The notes beneath the pieces are model-generated. The model was not told the DNA's origin. It saw nothing but the letters and a program-made list of their open reading frames with translations, and ran no database searches. From Candidatus Saccharimonadota bacterium (GTDB lineage: Bacteria > Patescibacteriota > Saccharimonadia > Saccharimonadales > SLHW01), in assembly GCA_007135955.1 (NCBI GenBank), contig SLHW01000054.1, positions 1-30,690 of the forward strand: DNA of 30,690 bases, in the 5' to 3' direction. The position numbers and the translations under genes are program-made. Positions 1 through 8,209 of the stretch are shown here, piece after piece (the first letter of the stretch is position 1; every line of letters starts with the position of its first letter).

Positions 1-12
1 ATATTAAATATA

Positions 13-32
13 AAAAGTCAACTCCGACTTTT
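13..32 (-). terminator. Possible terminator downstream of topA
   Basis: Read on the minus strand this is a 7-bp stem (AAAAGTC/GACTTTT) with a 6-nt loop, followed by a T-rich tract. It lies about 100 nt past the topA stop and is the only hairpin plus U-tract seen there. The stem is AT-rich and weak. The rest of 1-136 is AT-rich with no gene that I can support. Confidence 0.35.
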
Positions 33-136
33 GCTATATATATTTTAGCATAAAATAGACGCCTCTGCTCAATATGTGATTTGTTAACACGACTATACTA
101 TAATTTGTTATCTGTTCAAGTTGTGGAAAAATATTG

Positions 137-2425
137 TTATTTGGCTGGCTTCTTTTTGTAGCGCTTGCGAGCCGGCCGGGCTTTTTTGATGAGCTCTTCT
201 GCTTCTTCTTTGGTGATTTTTGTTGGATCCATAGCTTTTGGTATACGGGCATTTTTTTGTCCGTTGGTAACGTAGGGCCCGTATGGTCCTTTTAGTACAG
301 ATAGTTTTTCATCGAATTCTTTGATGTATTTTTCTTTTTCGGCTTTTAGCTTTTCCTGGTAGCGCTTACGTGCTTCTTTTTCAGATATGGTCATCGGGTC
401 TTCTGGTTTTATTGATACGTAGAGTGACCCCACCTTGATATATGGACCGAATCGGCCAATGTTGCCGTAGATTTCTTGACCGTCTTCGGTGTGGCCGACC
501 AGTCGTGGCAGCTTAAACATCTCGAGCGCGTCTTCCAGGGTCACTGTTTCGATACTTTTACCTTCTGGCATAGGGGCAAATAGCGGCTTTATGTCGTTTT
601 CGCCACTGCCTTTTTGGAGCATAAGCCCGTATTTACCAAAACGTGCCATAATCGGCTCATTAGTCTTGGGGTCAAGTCCGATCTGTTTGGTTTGTGTACT
701 TTCCTGTCGACTTATATCTTGTGATTTTTCAACTAGCGGGGCAAAATCTTGATAAAAATCTTCGAGCATTTTCACCCAGTCAACATCTCCGCTAGCAATT
801 TTATCAAAAGCTTCTTCGCTTTTAGCAGTAAAGTTATAGTCAACAATTGGTGAGAAGTGCTTAGTGAGAAAGTCATTAGTTATCATTGCAACTGATGTCG
901 GCAATAGTTTGCTCTTGTCAGCGCCGTGTGTCTTGGTGGTTGATGTGGCAGTGACTACACCGTCCTTCAGTTGGAGTGCTTTGTGCACCCTCTCCTCGCC
1001 TTCTAGGTCGGCTTTTTCAATATAGCCACGATCTTGGATGGTAGTAATAGTTGGCGCGTAGGTGCTAGGTCGACCAATGCCGAGTTCTTCAAGCTTTTTT
1101 ACTAGTGTAGCTTCAGAGTAGCGTGCAGGGTGTTTTGTAAATGATTCTACGGCATTTGCTTCACGGATAGTAACTAGTTCACCAGGTGAAAGCTCTGGCA
1201 GCAGTACGTCATCTTGTGTTCCGCCATACACTTTCAGAAAACCATCAAACTGAAGCTGCTCGCCTTTAGCGATGAAAACTTCATTGGTTTTCTTGCTGCC
1301 GATCTGCACGGTGGTTCTGTCAGTTTTTGCTGGTGACATCTGGCTGGCTATCGTACGCTCCCAAATGAGCTTATAAAGCTTTTGCTGGGAGGAGTTTTCG
1401 CCAGCCTCTTGTTTGCTTAAATCGGATGGCCGAATTGCTTCATGGGCTTCTTGTGCATTGCGTGATTTGCTTTTGTATTGACGAGTCTGGCTGTAGTTCT
1501 CGCCATAATGTTTCGTGATGTATTTTTTGGCGCTGTCGATAGCCGTTTGCGAAAGAGTCATGCTGTCAGTACGCATATAGGTAATGTGACCATTCTCGTA
1601 AAGTCTCTGAGCAATTGTCATGGTTTGTTTTACGCTATAGCCAAGACGTCGAGCGGCTTCCTGCTGCAGGCTACTTGTCGTAAACGGCGCCGGTGGGTTT
1701 TTTGTCGAAGGACGCTTCTTGATGTCTTCGATAGTGAAAGCATCATCACTGAATTGCTCGAGCGCTTGTTTGGCCTCGAGCTCGTTTGCTAGAGAGCGTT
1801 TGAGTTCAGCTGGGAGTTCAGCACCACTTTGTGATGCAAAGCTAGCAGACACTTTAAAGCTTGACTCAGGCGTAAAATCATTGATCTCTCGTTCTCGCTC
1901 TACGATGAGCCGCACCGCAACTGATTGCACTCGACCAGCGGATAGACCTGGGCGAATCTTGCGCCATAATACTGGGGATAGCTGATAGCCGACAATTCGA
2001 TCGAGAATTCTACGTGCTTGCTGAGCATTTACGAGCTTTTCGTTGACAGTACGAGCTTGCTTAATGGCGTTACTGATAGCTGGCTTGGTTATTTCATGAA
2101 AGACAATTCGCTTCGTTTCCTGTGGCTTGAGCTTAAGTGCATGACAGAGATGCCAGGCAATTGCCTCTCCTTCTCGGTCTTCATCACTTGCGAGCCAGAC
2201 TTCTTTGCCTTTGGCTGCTTTTCTGAGGTTGGCGATTACCCTCTTTTTGTCAGCAGGGATTTCATAGTTCGGCTCAAATCCATTCTCAATATCAATACTG
2301 ATATTTTTCTTTGGCAGATCACGAATGTGTCCAAACGAGCTCTCTACTTGATAATCGTTCCCGAGGTAGCGTTTAATCGTTTTTGCCTTGGCTGGGCTCT
2401 CTACTATAACCAAGTTTTTAGACAT
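137..2425 (-). CDS. topA: DNA topoisomerase I (type IA)
   Basis: This type IA topoisomerase relaxes negatively supercoiled DNA through a 5'-phosphotyrosine intermediate. In the 762 residues, the Toprim domain is at the N-terminus (VIVESPAKAKTI with Glu9; the acidic triad D81/D83/E85 in SDEDREGE). The SAGRVQSVAVRLI motif is near 162-174 and the active-site Tyr283 sits in ITYMRTDS. The C-terminus carries three short topoisomerase C-terminal repeats (around GLDPKTNEP, VGHTEDGQE and LKGPYGPYV) and a lysine-rich end. There are no Cys4 zinc fingers, unlike the E. coli enzyme but as in many other bacteria. The ATG is preceded by GGAG about 8 nt upstream. The interrupted dprA lies 48 bp upstream on the same strand, so the two may be co-transcribed. 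The call is secure. Confidence 0.97.
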   Translation of the reverse strand: MSKNLVIVESPAKAKTIKRYLGNDYQVESSFGHIRDLPKKNISIDIENGFEPNYEIPADKKRVIANLRKAAKGKEVWLASDEDREGEAIAWHLCHALKLKPQETKRIVFHEITKPAISNAIKQARTVNEKLVNAQQARRILDRIVGYQLSPVLWRKIRPGLSAGRVQSVAVRLIVEREREINDFTPESSFKVSASFASQSGAELPAELKRSLANELEAKQALEQFSDDAFTIEDIKKRPSTKNPPAPFTTSSLQQEAARRLGYSVKQTMTIAQRLYENGHITYMRTDSMTLSQTAIDSAKKYITKHYGENYSQTRQYKSKSRNAQEAHEAIRPSDLSKQEAGENSSQQKLYKLIWERTIASQMSPAKTDRTTVQIGSKKTNEVFIAKGEQLQFDGFLKVYGGTQDDVLLPELSPGELVTIREANAVESFTKHPARYSEATLVKKLEELGIGRPSTYAPTITTIQDRGYIEKADLEGEERVHKALQLKDGVVTATSTTKTHGADKSKLLPTSVAMITNDFLTKHFSPIVDYNFTAKSEEAFDKIASGDVDWVKMLEDFYQDFAPLVEKSQDISRQESTQTKQIGLDPKTNEPIMARFGKYGLMLQKGSGENDIKPLFAPMPEGKSIETVTLEDALEMFKLPRLVGHTEDGQEIYGNIGRFGPYIKVGSLYVSIKPEDPMTISEKEARKRYQEKLKAEKEKYIKEFDEKLSVLKGPYGPYVTNGQKNARIPKAMDPTKITKEEAEELIKKARPARKRYKKKPAK

Positions 2426-2473
2426 ATGTACTCCAGTTTACCTATACTTCCCCACAAACTGCAAATGTTATTT

Positions 2474-3335
2474 TTAGCGGAGCGCCCAGTTATAAGCGCC
2501 CAAGGGCCGTATCTTACCAGAAAGCTCTAAGATAGTCATCGTTTGATTGTAGACCTGTGTCTGTAGGTCGCTTCGTGCAAGCAGCTCTCTGCCCTCGACG
2601 ATACCTGATTCTACAAGGATTTTAAGTAGCTTCGGTTCTTGCTCGTTGGCAGCAGTATAACTTTGATGATTAGTTTTCAGCTCAGCGAGCCCGAGTTCGT
2701 CAAAGATATCTTTTTCGTCTAATACTGGTCGTGCACCTTGACTAATCAAGCGATTAGTCCCAGCAGGGGCGGGGCTAGTAATGTTGCCAGGAACAGCTAG
2801 AACACTCCTCCCCTGCTCTAGCGCAAAGTTAGCTGTATGTAGTGTGCCACTTTTACGAGCAGCCTCAATTATTAGCGCTGCTTGTGTAAGCCCAGATACT
2901 ATTCGGTTGCGTGCAACGAACTGGTCTTTTCTTGGTGGAACACCTGGAGCATATTCGCTTATAAGCGCTCCACCGCTTTCAATAATTTGTTTAGCCAATT
3001 GACTGTGTTGTCGAGGATGCACAATATCTAATCTTCCAGCAAGTACTGAGACAGTAATACCACCTGCTCGTAAGGCTGCACGATGAGCGAGAGCATCGGT
3101 GCCAAGCGCCAACCCGTTCACAATTGTCACTTGACGTTGCGCCAGTGGCTCTACTAGCTTGTCTACCGCCGAAGTACCGTAGCTTTTCTCGTGCACCAAT
3201 TACTGATATTCCAATTTAGGGGCTGAGAGCAGCTAGGCTACCGATAACATAAAGTTGTTTAGGCGGGCTTGCTATTTGCATTAATAATGATGGATAACTG
3301 GGGTGAAAAAGCGTAAGCTTATTGACTTTATTCAT
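2474..3335 (-). pseudogene. dprA: Interrupted dprA (DNA processing protein A)
   Basis: DprA binds incoming single-stranded DNA and loads RecA during natural transformation. The gene is in pieces. An N-terminal piece starts at ATG 3335 (MNKVNKLTLFHPSYPSLLM, then SPPKQLYVIG, a typical DprA start) and ends at TAA 3218-3216. The same frame then continues past the stop with GISVIGARE, the expected Rossmann strand and GSR-type motif, at the spacing seen in intact DprA. At about 3188-3182 the reading moves to another frame, which runs open as YGTSAVDKL, GLALGTDALAHRAAL, ALISEYAPG, RNRIVSGL and ALEQGRSVLAVPGN. It ends with a DprA-type winged helix (about the last 60 residues) at 2474. Only 7 nt separate the Arg of GAR from the Tyr of YGT, so the net change is not a multiple of three. 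The downstream piece could start from TTG at 3199, giving 241 aa, but it would lack the first Rossmann strand. Sequencing error is the main alternative. Confidence 0.75.
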
Positions 3336-3352
3336 TTAATATATTTTTAATA

Positions 3353-3381
3353 TTGACATATATGCAAATATTTGCTAAAGT
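3353..3381 (+). promoter_or_regulatory. Strong sigma70-type promoter of the putative ncRNA
   Basis: TTGACA at 3353-3358, a 17-nt spacer and TAAAGT at 3376-3381. The predicted start is near 3388. It faces away from the dprA start at 3335 and towards the structured region that ends at the terminator near 3775. Confidence 0.7.
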
Positions 3382-3387
3382 ATCTAT

Positions 3388-3777
3388 TCGTAAGCAGGAA
3401 AACTACTTGTTTACGTACCTTATATCCCCCATTCTAGCAAACATGCTAGAACAACAATCAATAAGAATGTTTTAGAGCGCGCCTATCTTTACGTATTACC
3501 CTCCACGTAGACTAAGCAACTAAACGCTCTAAAACATACTTATCCCTTTAACTTTTGCCCCCTCCCTGCATTAGAGCAGGCAGGAAGTTCATTACATATA
3601 ATGAGCTAGTCAAAATGGTGAGTGCTTATGCGGCATTCCGAGCCTCGCTTCATTAGCGAGAGGATGGAGGCACGGACACGTAATTACTGATGTGATCCGA
3701 ATGCTTCACCGGGGTGGGTTGAAGGGTGTAACGAGTCTCTAGCGGTGCCCACCCCCTCTAGAGGCTCGTTTTATTTT
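3388..3777 (+). ncRNA. Putative structured non-coding RNA, unknown family (about 390 nt)
   Basis: This stretch has no credible protein gene but is bounded by a consensus promoter and an intrinsic terminator on the plus strand. Visible helices in order are: CGTAAGCA/TGTTTACG (3389-3396 with 3408-3415, one G-U); a perfect 8-bp hairpin TTCTAGCA/TGCTAGAA (3432-3439 with 3444-3451); a perfect 13-bp helix ATGTTTTAGAGCG/CGCTCTAAAACAT (3467-3479 with 3525-3537) enclosing TACGT/ACGTA; CCTGC/GCAGG (3565-3569 with 3576-3580); and GCATTC/GAATGC (3633-3638 with 3699-3704), extended by GGTGA/TCACC around a CTCGC/GCGAG hairpin. The 3' end may form a pseudoknot. I looked for RNase P RNA (GAGGAAAGUCC), tmRNA (tRNA-like end), SRP RNA (GGAAGGAAGCA-type loop) and 6S features and found none. 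Length and autonomy resemble a housekeeping-type or lineage-specific structured RNA. The family is unknown to me. Confidence 0.55.
3730..3777 (+). terminator. Intrinsic terminator of the putative ncRNA
   Basis: A 13-bp stem (AACGAGTCTCTAG at 3730-3742 with CTAGAGGCTCGTT at 3758-3770, one T-G pair) and a 15-nt loop, followed by a T-rich run that continues to about 3787. There is no T-tract on the opposite side, so it acts for plus-strand transcription and does not serve pth. The loop contains CCCACCCC, complementary to GGGGTGGG at 3711-3718. Confidence 0.8.
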
Positions 3778-3804
3778 GTGTTTTTTTAGCGCTATGATGT
3801 GATC

Positions 3805-4446
3805 TTATACTAGTGTGGTTCGCGTCTCGGCTCTCAATTGACCACTGTCAAATAGCTGCTCCGTCAGCAAAGAAACAACTTCTTTTTCAATAATCGGTAG
3901 TTGTTTTTTTTCTTCTTTAGAGAAGCGACCAAGTACAAAATCGCTGCTATCTATTTCTGGCGGTTGTTTTGGTCCAATACCAATTCTTATGCGACCGAAT
4001 TCACTACCAATATCATTCATTAACGATTTTATGCCGTTGTGTCCAGCTGCAGAGCCGTCGATTTGACTCTTGATTTTGCCAAATTCAATATCTAGGTCAT
4101 CATGCAATACGATGCAGTCCGCTGCAGTTAAGGCGTGGTAACGCAGGAGCTCTTTGACCGCTTGACCGCTTCTGTTCATTAGTGTGGCTGGCTTGAGCGC
4201 GATAACCTTGTTGTTGCCAAGGTGATGTTTTGTAATATCACCGTGAAACTTCTTGCTTGGCTCCCACTTAGGAAAGTCGTGAGTAGCGACGAATGTATCA
4301 ATACATGAAAAACCAATATTATGGCGAGTGCCGTCGTATTTTTTACCAATATTGCCAAGCCCAATTAGCGCGATGGTTTTATCTGCACCGACACTATAGA
4401 GTGGCACTGAGCTCATAATCTGTGGCTTTTTTTGAAATAATGCCAT
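3805..4446 (-). CDS. pth: Peptidyl-tRNA hydrolase
   Basis: Pth cleaves the ester bond of peptidyl-tRNAs released by stalled ribosomes. In 213 residues the family landmarks are all present: GLGNIGKKYDGTRHNIGF with catalytic His42, LMNRSGQ with Asn91, HDDLDIEFG with Asp116, and GHNGIKSL with Asn137. The protein is slightly longer than the usual 185-200 aa because of about 20 extra N-terminal residues; Met11 is an alternative start. I keep Met1 because GGAG lies about 9 nt upstream and the der stop codon directly abuts this ATG (TAAATG), which implies translational coupling. It converges on the ncRNA terminator. Confidence 0.95.
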   Translation of the reverse strand: MALFQKKPQIMSSVPLYSVGADKTIALIGLGNIGKKYDGTRHNIGFSCIDTFVATHDFPKWEPSKKFHGDITKHHLGNNKVIALKPATLMNRSGQAVKELLRYHALTAADCIVLHDDLDIEFGKIKSQIDGSAAGHNGIKSLMNDIGSEFGRIRIGIGPKQPPEIDSSDFVLGRFSKEEKKQLPIIEKEVVSLLTEQLFDSGQLRAETRTTLV

Positions 4447-5796
4447 TTAGCGTGCTCCTTTTTTTACTCGGCTAGCTTTGGGCTCAATACTATCAAAAAA
4501 CCAAAACCGAATCGCTGTTCCTTCAAAACCAAAGGTCTCTCGCAGCTCCCTTTCCATATATCGCTTGTAGCTCCAGTGCAGGAACTTAGTATGCGATCCG
4601 TAGACCTTAAAGTTAGTCGGATTGTCATCTTCTTGGATGATGTATCTAAGTTTTGGGTGGCGATTTTTTAGTCCAGCTGGGCTGTGACGTTGAGTGATTT
4701 TAGCGAGCCAATTATTAAGTGTTCGAGTAGTAAGTTTTGTCTGTTGTTTTTGATGAATATCAAGGATGATATCAAACAGCTTAGTGACGTTTTCTCCAGT
4801 TTCACTACTGGTGAATACTAGCGGCGCCCATGGCACGAATGAGAAGTCATGCTGTAGTTGTCGAGCGACATATTCTTTTGTATTGCTCAGCTCCTTGGCT
4901 TTATCCCATTTACTGACAACCAATATCAAGCCTTTGTTGGCATCTTTTACCATGCCGGCAATTTTTTGATCAAGCTGGACGCTTGGCTCGACCCCATCAA
5001 TTACAAGTAGACAGATAGAGGCGGTCTCGATAGCCTGTAGGCTTCGCAGTACACTAAATTGCTCAATCCCCCGCTCTATTTTGCCGCCTCTACGTATCCC
5101 TGCTGTGTCAGCTAATTCGATGCCGACTTTATGATAATGTAGTGTTCGTCGATTGACATCTCGAGTGGTGCCAGCAATGTTTGAGACAACTGCCTCCTGT
5201 TTTTTTAGTAGTGAGTTAAATAGGCTGGATTTACCAACGTTTGGTCGGCCTAGGATGCTTACAGGGATATTATCTGGAGTAATTTCTATCGAAAGCGAGG
5301 GTATTATAGTGGTGATAGCATCTTTGAGCTGAGCTATTCCAGATCTTTGAGTAGTGCTTGTAAAATAAATATCTTTGATGCCAAGTTTTTTATAGTCACT
5401 TTCATCTTTTCCCTTTAACTTATCTGCTTTGTTGACAACGAGAACAGTTGGCTTGCCGCTTCGCAGGGCAATTTTAGCAACGCTACGATCTTCCTGGCCG
5501 ATGGATCCAGTTGCCTCTACGACTACCAAAATACAGTCCGCGCTTTCACTCGCTTCGATGATTTGTTGCTGAATACTAAGCTCAAACTCGTCCTCGGCAG
5601 ATTTCATGCCAGCGGTATCAACCAGCCAAAAAGCCTGATCGCCGTGTTTGGTTAATTGCCAGACAGCATCTCGAGTCGTGCCAGCTTCTTTGGCAACTAT
5701 AGCCTCTCGTTTGCCAATCATGGTGTTAAATAAACTTGATTTACCGACATTAGTCCGGCCGACTATTGCGACAATAGGAATTCTTTTTTTCGACAT
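4447..5796 (-). CDS. der: Ribosome biogenesis GTPase Der (EngA)
   Basis: Der is a double-GTPase factor for assembly of the 50S subunit. In the 449 residues, GTPase domain 1 has GRTNVGKS (13-20), DTAGM and NKAD (122-125). Domain 2 has GRPNVGKS (183-190) and DTAGIRRGGKIERGIEQFS, the latter a hallmark of Der. The base-recognition motif of domain 2 is SKWD in place of the usual NKWD. A KH-like domain with FKVYGSHTKFLHWSYKRYMERE follows. The gene sits between a pseudouridine synthase (20 bp upstream) and pth (abutting downstream), a compact translation-related operon. Confidence 0.97.
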   Translation of the reverse strand: MSKKRIPIVAIVGRTNVGKSSLFNTMIGKREAIVAKEAGTTRDAVWQLTKHGDQAFWLVDTAGMKSAEDEFELSIQQQIIEASESADCILVVVEATGSIGQEDRSVAKIALRSGKPTVLVVNKADKLKGKDESDYKKLGIKDIYFTSTTQRSGIAQLKDAITTIIPSLSIEITPDNIPVSILGRPNVGKSSLFNSLLKKQEAVVSNIAGTTRDVNRRTLHYHKVGIELADTAGIRRGGKIERGIEQFSVLRSLQAIETASICLLVIDGVEPSVQLDQKIAGMVKDANKGLILVVSKWDKAKELSNTKEYVARQLQHDFSFVPWAPLVFTSSETGENVTKLFDIILDIHQKQQTKLTTRTLNNWLAKITQRHSPAGLKNRHPKLRYIIQEDDNPTNFKVYGSHTKFLHWSYKRYMERELRETFGFEGTAIRFWFFDSIEPKASRVKKGAR

Positions 5797-5816
5797 CCAG
5801 CGTATTATCTCACACT

Positions 5817-6494
5817 TTACGAAGCTTGCGCAGGCGTTGTATCGACAGGACGATACTTGCCGCTAGCTAAGTTTGCAAGATGAAAGTTATCAAAGTGTGT
5901 TCGGTGTAGTTTAGTCACTGCGTAGCCAAGGGCTTCAAGCGTGCGCCGGATTTGGCGATTTTTACCTTCGCTCATGGTGATCGTATATGTCCTTTTATTG
6001 TCTTGATTTTCCCGAATGGTCATTTTGCTAACACCATCGTCTAATTTAACGCCTTTTTTGATGATATTAAGGTCAGCGTGCTTTAGCGGTCGATTTAGGG
6101 ATACTTGGTATACCTTTTGTTTTTTAAATTTTGGGTGAGTTAGCGCATACGCTAAATCGCCATCGTTTGTCATGAGGAGCGCACCAGAAGACTGCTTGTC
6201 TAGTCTCCCGATTGGCTTTAGTTGCCTGAAGTCTTCTGGCAATAGATCGTATATTGTTGGAGAGCCTTGGCCGTTCGTTGAGCAGACATAGCCAACGGGC
6301 TTGTTGAGCAGGATTGTTTGAGCTCTTGGTAATAGCAGACGCTCTCCCCGGTAAAGCACCACATCGCATTCAGCGACAGTGGCATGAACTTGTGCCACAC
6401 GACTGTTTACATAAATAGCCCCACTAAGAATAAGGTCATCGGCTTTTCGGCGACTTATTCCAAGGCTACGAGCTACGAACTGATTGATGCGCAT
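5817..6494 (-). CDS. rRNA pseudouridine synthase, RsuA/RluB/E/F family
   Basis: This enzyme isomerises a specific uridine in rRNA. Of the 225 residues, 1-48 form an S4 RNA-binding domain (RINQFVARSLGISRRKADDLI). The catalytic domain contains ILLNKPVGYVCS and PIGRLDKQSSGALLMTNDGD with catalytic Asp99. The motif EGKNRQIRRTLEALGY is typical of the RsuA/RluB group. Length and order fit RluB, but which position it modifies (23S or 16S) cannot be read from sequence. It lies just upstream of der. A perfect 7-bp inverted repeat abuts the start codon (see the regulatory entry at 6495-6514). Confidence 0.9.
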   Translation of the reverse strand: MRINQFVARSLGISRRKADDLILSGAIYVNSRVAQVHATVAECDVVLYRGERLLLPRAQTILLNKPVGYVCSTNGQGSPTIYDLLPEDFRQLKPIGRLDKQSSGALLMTNDGDLAYALTHPKFKKQKVYQVSLNRPLKHADLNIIKKGVKLDDGVSKMTIRENQDNKRTYTITMSEGKNRQIRRTLEALGYAVTKLHRTHFDNFHLANLASGKYRPVDTTPAQAS

Positions 6495-6514
6495 AGTGGT
6501 TTATAATAACCACT
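6495..6514 (-). promoter_or_regulatory. Inverted repeat abutting the pseudouridine synthase start
   Basis: A perfect 7-bp inverted repeat AGTGGTT/AACCACT flanks a six-base AT core (TATAAT as read on the plus strand). It ends one base before the ATG of the downstream gene and 12 nt after the stop of the response-regulator gene. On the minus strand TATTAT falls 8 nt before the ATG, like the -10 boxes of leaderless genes elsewhere in this window. It could be an operator around a promoter, or a short hairpin between two genes. Confidence 0.4.
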
Positions 6515-6525
6515 CTTTAGCTACT

Positions 6526-8121
6526 CTACAATGCTATGTTGTCAGGATGATCTGGATCTTGGTTTTCTGCTGAGGGGTTTCCGCCAGGCTGGATGATATT
6601 GCCTGGGTTGTGGTCATCAGGTTTTTGGTCCGGGCCAGGTGGCGTTACTGTCTCGCCATTTGGCGAGATGACCGATGATACCGGCAAATTAATGTCAGGT
6701 TGGTTTTTGTCGGCTTCGTCTTGGACTAGTTGGTTGATGTCAGGCTTTTGACTAACGTCATTAATTGGCTGAATGACGCGTTGACCACCAGTGGCAGCAC
6801 TAGGTGTTGACTCGTCTTGTTGTTGACTTGGTGTTGCCTGGGTAGGCGCGTTAGTATCGTTGGCTGCAGTAGGCGGCGTTGGTACTTCTGGTGAGCTAGG
6901 CGCTTGTGCTGGTGCTACTGGTGGCTGTGTTGACTCTTGTACGCTACTGTTGTCTTGTGGCGGGGCTTTGACTGCGATATTTTGAGTAGGTTCAGCACTG
7001 GGTAGGCTAATACCTGCACCTTGATTCAATTGATCTTCTTCTGTTAGCTCTTGAGGTTGTTTTGTGGCTGGTTGAGCTGGCTCTTCGGCTGACTCATTGC
7101 TGTGGAGCTGATTTTTTACAAAATCATCAATCTTTAAGTCAATAGCAGCCTCTTCTTCAGCAGTTGTTTGAGCGTCTTCTCCTGGAGAACCTATCGGTAG
7201 CACGTCGGATTTAGGGGTATTGACTGCCGGTTCGGTAGTAGGTTCAGTTTGACTGTCTGCTTCTTGTGTTTGTGTGTCACTAGGTGAATCGTCAATTGAT
7301 ACTTGCGGCATTGTTGCAATTGGAGCTGGTGGTGGCGTAGGTTGTGCTGAAGTTAAGTCAGCGTCTTCGGTTTTGGTGGTTGGTGCAGTCGCAGTTTGAG
7401 CATTGTCATCGAGCTGAGGTGTCGTAGCTGCTGCCTGGGCTGAATTTGTCGGGTCATTTGAGCTTGGTTGTGTTGGTTGAGCCGAATCAGGCACCACTGG
7501 CGATGTAGCTGTTTGAGTTGCTGGATTATTAGGTTCCGCGGGCAGGCTTGTGGTAGTTGGCTCTAGTGGTGGTGTCGGATTATTTGATTGATTATTGTCC
7601 GAGGGTTCTTCCTGGCTAGGCGTAGCTGTATTTGATTCAGCGGGGGGTTCTACAACTGGTGTTTCAGTTACTTTTTGGTCAGGATTGTTTTCAGCTGGGT
7701 TTGCGACTGGTTGCGTTGATGTTGTGTTGGTTGAGCCTGCCGGTTGAGAGGCATTGCCGTTAAGTAGCTCATCGGCTACTTGCGCGACGTCTTCAAGCGT
7801 AACTTGTGACTTCACTAGATATCTATCAGCACCGAGCTTGTCGGCCCTGTCTTTATCTTCAGCCTGAGAAAGTGCCGTCATCATAACAACCTTAGTATCT
7901 TGGATACCAGGCGTAGATCGAAGTATATCAAGCATGTCAAAGCCACTTATTTTCGGCATCATAACATCAGAAATGATAAGATCAGGCTTTTCCTTGGTGG
8001 CAAGTGCTAGCGCCTCTTCACCGTCTTTTGCAGAGATGATTTCGTAACCTTCCGCGAGCAGGCGCGCTTCATAGATTTCGCGCAAATTATTGTCGTCTTC
8101 GACGAGCATTATTTTTGCCAT
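6526..8121 (-). CDS. Response regulator receiver protein with a long disordered tail
   Basis: The protein has 531 residues. Residues 1-120 form a complete receiver domain: acidic pair D9/D10 (LVEDD), phospho-acceptor Asp52 in LIISDVMMP, Thr82 in VVMMTAL and Lys104 in YLVKSQ. The remaining 400 or so residues are low-complexity and rich in Pro, Thr, Gln, Ala, Asn, Asp and Glu, with few basic residues and no visible DNA-binding, enzymatic or membrane segment. It follows a histidine kinase gene by 88 bp on the same strand, so that kinase is the likely partner. A GAAGGAG site lies about 12 nt before the ATG, and possible -10 boxes lie at 8157-8162 and 8180-8185. The output is unknown; I infer action through protein-protein contact. 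Confidence 0.88.
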   Translation of the reverse strand: MAKIMLVEDDNNLREIYEARLLAEGYEIISAKDGEEALALATKEKPDLIISDVMMPKISGFDMLDILRSTPGIQDTKVVMMTALSQAEDKDRADKLGADRYLVKSQVTLEDVAQVADELLNGNASQPAGSTNTTSTQPVANPAENNPDQKVTETPVVEPPAESNTATPSQEEPSDNNQSNNPTPPLEPTTTSLPAEPNNPATQTATSPVVPDSAQPTQPSSNDPTNSAQAAATTPQLDDNAQTATAPTTKTEDADLTSAQPTPPPAPIATMPQVSIDDSPSDTQTQEADSQTEPTTEPAVNTPKSDVLPIGSPGEDAQTTAEEEAAIDLKIDDFVKNQLHSNESAEEPAQPATKQPQELTEEDQLNQGAGISLPSAEPTQNIAVKAPPQDNSSVQESTQPPVAPAQAPSSPEVPTPPTAANDTNAPTQATPSQQQDESTPSAATGGQRVIQPINDVSQKPDINQLVQDEADKNQPDINLPVSSVISPNGETVTPPGPDQKPDDHNPGNIIQPGGNPSAENQDPDHPDNIAL

Positions 8122-8209
8122 GTAGATGATTGCTCCTTCATATTCATATTCGGTTCATTATAACGGTTATGTTGGTGATATTGTAGCATGGATTTAATTC
8201 TCTATACGA

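Noticed and set aside
3182..3218. Programmed frameshift or recoded TAA in dprA
   Set aside because: Two separate lesions would both need recoding, no slippery site is evident, and TAA acts as an ordinary stop elsewhere (for example der). Decay or sequencing error is simpler.
3467..3537. GTTTTAGAGC inverted repeat resembling a type II CRISPR repeat/tracrRNA start
   Set aside because: There are only two copies, in opposite orientation 45 nt apart, with no repeat-spacer array and no cas genes in the window. The two copies simply form a helix of the structured RNA.
3628..3690. Short plus-strand frame of about 20 codons (MRHSEPRF start) inside the RNA region
   Set aside because: It has no ribosome binding site, is mostly contained in stem-loop sequence and is shorter than can be supported.
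3388..3777. tmRNA, RNase P RNA or SRP RNA at this locus
   Set aside because: No tRNA-like ends or tag frame ending in Ala-Ala, no GAGGAAAGUCC/ACAGAA core and no SRP tetraloop domain can be found on either strand.
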